Shown: piece by piece, positions 13,031 through 14,651 of the stretch | Layout: each line of letters begins with the position of its first letter | Position numbering within the stretch: the first letter of the stretch is position 1 | NCBI GenBank assembly: GCA_052108535.1 | Contig: JBQDZM010000053.1 | Location: forward strand, 1-14,651 | DNA length: 14,651 bases | Source: Galactobacter sp052108535 | GTDB lineage: Bacteria; Actinomycetota; Actinomycetes; Actinomycetales; Micrococcaceae | Direction: 5' to 3' | The notes under the pieces: model-generated | Seen by the model: the letters and a program-made list of their open reading frames with translations, nothing else | Told to the model about the DNA's origin: nothing | The model's database searches: none | Translations under genes and position numbers: made by a program

Positions 13031-13036
13031 GCACTC

Positions 13037-13273
13037 ATGGAAACAGTCAAGGTCCAGTACGCCAAGACTCATCTCTCTGCGCTCCTGGCACGCGTTGAAC
13101 AGGGTGAAGAGATCATCATCGCCCGCGGCAACACTCAGGTCGCGCGCCTCTCCCCCACCGTTGCGCCCGCTCAGCGGGAACTCGGATTCGTTGACTTTCA
13201 GGTCCCCGATACCTTCTTCGATGAACTCCCGGATACGGAGTTGACGGCGTGGGAAAGCAGCGCTGACCTTTGA
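13037..13273 (+). CDS. Phd/YefM-like antitoxin
   Basis: This 78-residue protein has the Phd/YefM pattern: METVKVQYAKTHLSALLARV (residues 1-20), then EQGEEIIIARGNTQVARLSP (21-40), the strand-helix-strand core that dimerises and binds DNA. The acidic, aromatic C-terminal half (GFVDFQVPDTFFDELPDTEL) is the usual disordered part that binds the toxin. There is no ribosome-binding site; the ATG lies 6 nt after a -10 box. Its stop overlaps the toxin's TTG start (TTGA). It should block the PIN toxin and repress the operon. The module follows lysC by 130 nt, where the asd gene often sits in relatives. Confidence 0.88.
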   Translation: METVKVQYAKTHLSALLARVEQGEEIIIARGNTQVARLSPTVAPAQRELGFVDFQVPDTFFDELPDTELTAWESSADL

Positions 13274-13659
13274 GCTACCTGCTTGATACGCATGCCGTAC
13301 TCTGGGCACTCACCGATCCATCGCAACTGGGTCCCGCAGCCTACAAAGTCATCGCCGATCCGACCTCGGAACTGACCGTTTCCGCCGTCAGCGGCTGGGA
13401 ACTGGCAACGAAGCACAGGATCGGCAAGCTCCCGCAGGCCGGGCCCTTGCTCCGTTCTTTCACCATGTACATCCGGCGTCTGCGCGCGTCGACACTTCCT
13501 GTATCCCTGGACCACGCCTTGCGGGCCGGGACCATGGTCTGGAATCACCGGGATCCCTTCGACCGGATGTTGGCGGCACAGGCTGAACTGGAGGATCTCA
13601 CACTGGTCACCAAGGATGCGGCGTTCGCGGACGTAACCCACCTTTGCACCCTGTGGTGA
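13270..13659 (+). CDS. PIN-domain toxin (VapC-like)
   Basis: This 129-residue single PIN domain has the branch features of toxins paired with Phd antitoxins: LLDTHAVLWAL (4-14, Asp6), SAVSGWELATKHRIGKL (38-54, Glu44), NHRDPFDRMLAAQA (92-105, Asp95 and Asp98) and LVTKDAAF (112-119, Asp116). All the metal-binding acidic residues expected of an active Mg-dependent ribonuclease are present. The start is a TTG overlapping the antitoxin stop, which probably lowers toxin yield relative to antitoxin by coupled translation. It belongs to a different PIN branch from the FitB-like toxin at 2700, so the two pairs are unlikely to be duplicates. The RNA target is unknown. Confidence 0.9.
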   Translation: MSYLLDTHAVLWALTDPSQLGPAAYKVIADPTSELTVSAVSGWELATKHRIGKLPQAGPLLRSFTMYIRRLRASTLPVSLDHALRAGTMVWNHRDPFDRMLAAQAELEDLTLVTKDAAFADVTHLCTLW

Positions 13660-13675
13660 TCCAGCCGATGAAAGA

Positions 13676-14620
13676 ATGAGCAGCATGCCTGCCACCTCCA
13701 CCGCACCGATCCTCCTGTCCCAGGACCAGTGGCGCGCGGCCGAGCACGCCCACCGTGAACGGGCGCAGGCCTACACGCTTCCCCTGCGGGAACGGCGATC
13801 GCACGGCGAGAAGCACCCCGTGGAAGATTTCCTCTTCTCGTATTACTCCCTGAAACCCGGCCAGTTGGAACGCTGGCATCCGGGGGCAGGAGTGGTGCTC
13901 CTCGGCCAGGCCGCGGTGGATGAGCGGGCCGGCTGGAAGCACTACACGGAGGTGGAGGACGCCGACGGCTGCGGCACCCCCGGCGTCACCGTGGACCTGG
14001 AGGCCTTTGCCTCTGATCGTGCTTCGATGATCTCGTTCGCGGCAGCCATCCTGCAGGGTACGGCGTCCCGTCCTGCCCAGTTTGCCTGTTTCGGGCTGCA
14101 CGAGTGGGCCATGGCGTACCGCTCCGACCTTCACGGTGTCCGCCACGAGTATCTCCCGCTCCGGCTGGGAGGCTCCGGCACCGATGAGGTCGTGGAATCC
14201 CACAACATCAGGTGCTCCCACTTCGATGCCTTTCGCTTCTACGCACCGGAAGCCGTGGGGCTGAACCAGCTGCAGCCCACCAGGGAAACCCAGCGGAATC
14301 TGGAACAGCCTGGCTGCCTGCACGCCAATATGGACCTGTACAAGTGGGCCTACAAACTCTCCCCGGCCGTGAATTCCGAGCTGGTGATGGATTGTTTCGA
14401 GCTCGCCTGGCGGGTCAGGACCATGGACATGCAGGCCTCACCATACGACCTCGCCGACTGGGGCTACGACCCCATCCGGATCGAGGACGCCGACGGAAAG
14501 GCAACGTACGTGGCGGCGCAGCGCGCGTTCGCCAGCGAAGCGGCGGTGTTACGCGGGCGCCTCCTCACGCAATTGCGCTGTGGTGATCTGCTTGAGGGCC
14601 CCGACGCCGCTGGCAGGTGA
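13676..14620 (+). CDS. Conserved protein of unknown function
   Basis: I recall this family from actinobacterial genomes, where it is often labelled 3-methyladenine DNA glycosylase, but I see no helix-hairpin-helix GPD signature and the 314 residues are too long for Tag or Mpg enzymes. Conserved-looking blocks are RRSHGEKHPVEDFLFSYYSL (40-59), LERWHPGAGV (64-73), FGLHEWAMAYRS (139-150), RHEYLPLRLG (156-165), IRCSHFDAFRFYAP (178-191), PGCLHANMDLYKWAYKLSP (212-230) and MDCFELAWRVRTMDMQASPY (238-257). The many His, Asp, Cys and Trp residues suggest a metal- or nucleotide-binding enzyme. No signal peptide or membrane helix is evident. The ATG at 13676 has a weak purine run upstream; a second ATG at 13685 is possible. 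It starts 16 nt after the toxin stop and may be read with it. Confidence 0.85.
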   Translation: MSSMPATSTAPILLSQDQWRAAEHAHRERAQAYTLPLRERRSHGEKHPVEDFLFSYYSLKPGQLERWHPGAGVVLLGQAAVDERAGWKHYTEVEDADGCGTPGVTVDLEAFASDRASMISFAAAILQGTASRPAQFACFGLHEWAMAYRSDLHGVRHEYLPLRLGGSGTDEVVESHNIRCSHFDAFRFYAPEAVGLNQLQPTRETQRNLEQPGCLHANMDLYKWAYKLSPAVNSELVMDCFELAWRVRTMDMQASPYDLADWGYDPIRIEDADGKATYVAAQRAFASEAAVLRGRLLTQLRCGDLLEGPDAAGR

Positions 14621-14651
14621 TCACGCCGTACGCGAACCTGAGCGGCTGCGC

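Overview
The window is high-GC actinobacterial chromosomal DNA. Gene content and codon use suggest a member of the Micrococcales, probably near the Micrococcaceae, but no rRNA or other phylogenetic marker is present to fix the genus. Supporting signs are the corynebacterial/micrococcal-type aspartokinase, a very long Pro/Ala-rich DnaX, frequent GTG/TTG starts, TAGNNT -10 boxes, and three genes whose start codon lies exactly 6 nt after such a box (probable leaderless mRNAs).

Layout. 1-382: a possible small two-helix membrane protein. 427-1937 (minus strand): a two-gene 3-oxoacid CoA-transferase operon (subunit A, then B) closed by a hairpin terminator. 1938-2463: accessory-looking DNA with a decaying 23-bp tandem repeat and a coding-like fragment. 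2464-3119: a FitAB-type toxin-antitoxin pair. 3172-4113 (minus): a D-2-hydroxyacid dehydrogenase, convergent with the toxin and divergent from dnaX. 4218-8614: dnaX and recR (replication and recombination). 8706-10768: an ABC-2 exporter ATPase/permease pair closed by a perfect 18-bp hairpin. 11009-11470: a short DUF898-like membrane protein behind a leader rich in inverted repeats. 11620-12906: aspartokinase lysC, with a well-placed internal start for a regulatory beta subunit. 13037-13659: a second toxin-antitoxin pair (Phd-like antitoxin, PIN toxin). 13676-14620: a conserved protein of unknown function, often labelled a methyladenine glycosylase without visible support.

Functionally it is a housekeeping backbone (dnaX, recR, lysC) interleaved with metabolic, transport and toxin-antitoxin genes. 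Both toxins are PIN-domain nucleases, but the antitoxins come from unrelated DNA-binding families, and each pair is preceded by a plausible autoregulatory operator. I found no CRISPR array, tRNA, rRNA, intact insertion sequence or prophage. I do not see a convincing undescribed multi-gene system. The most informative observations are the internal lysC start, the 23-bp repeat array, the expanded DnaX tail, the structured DUF898 leader and the uncharacterised last gene.
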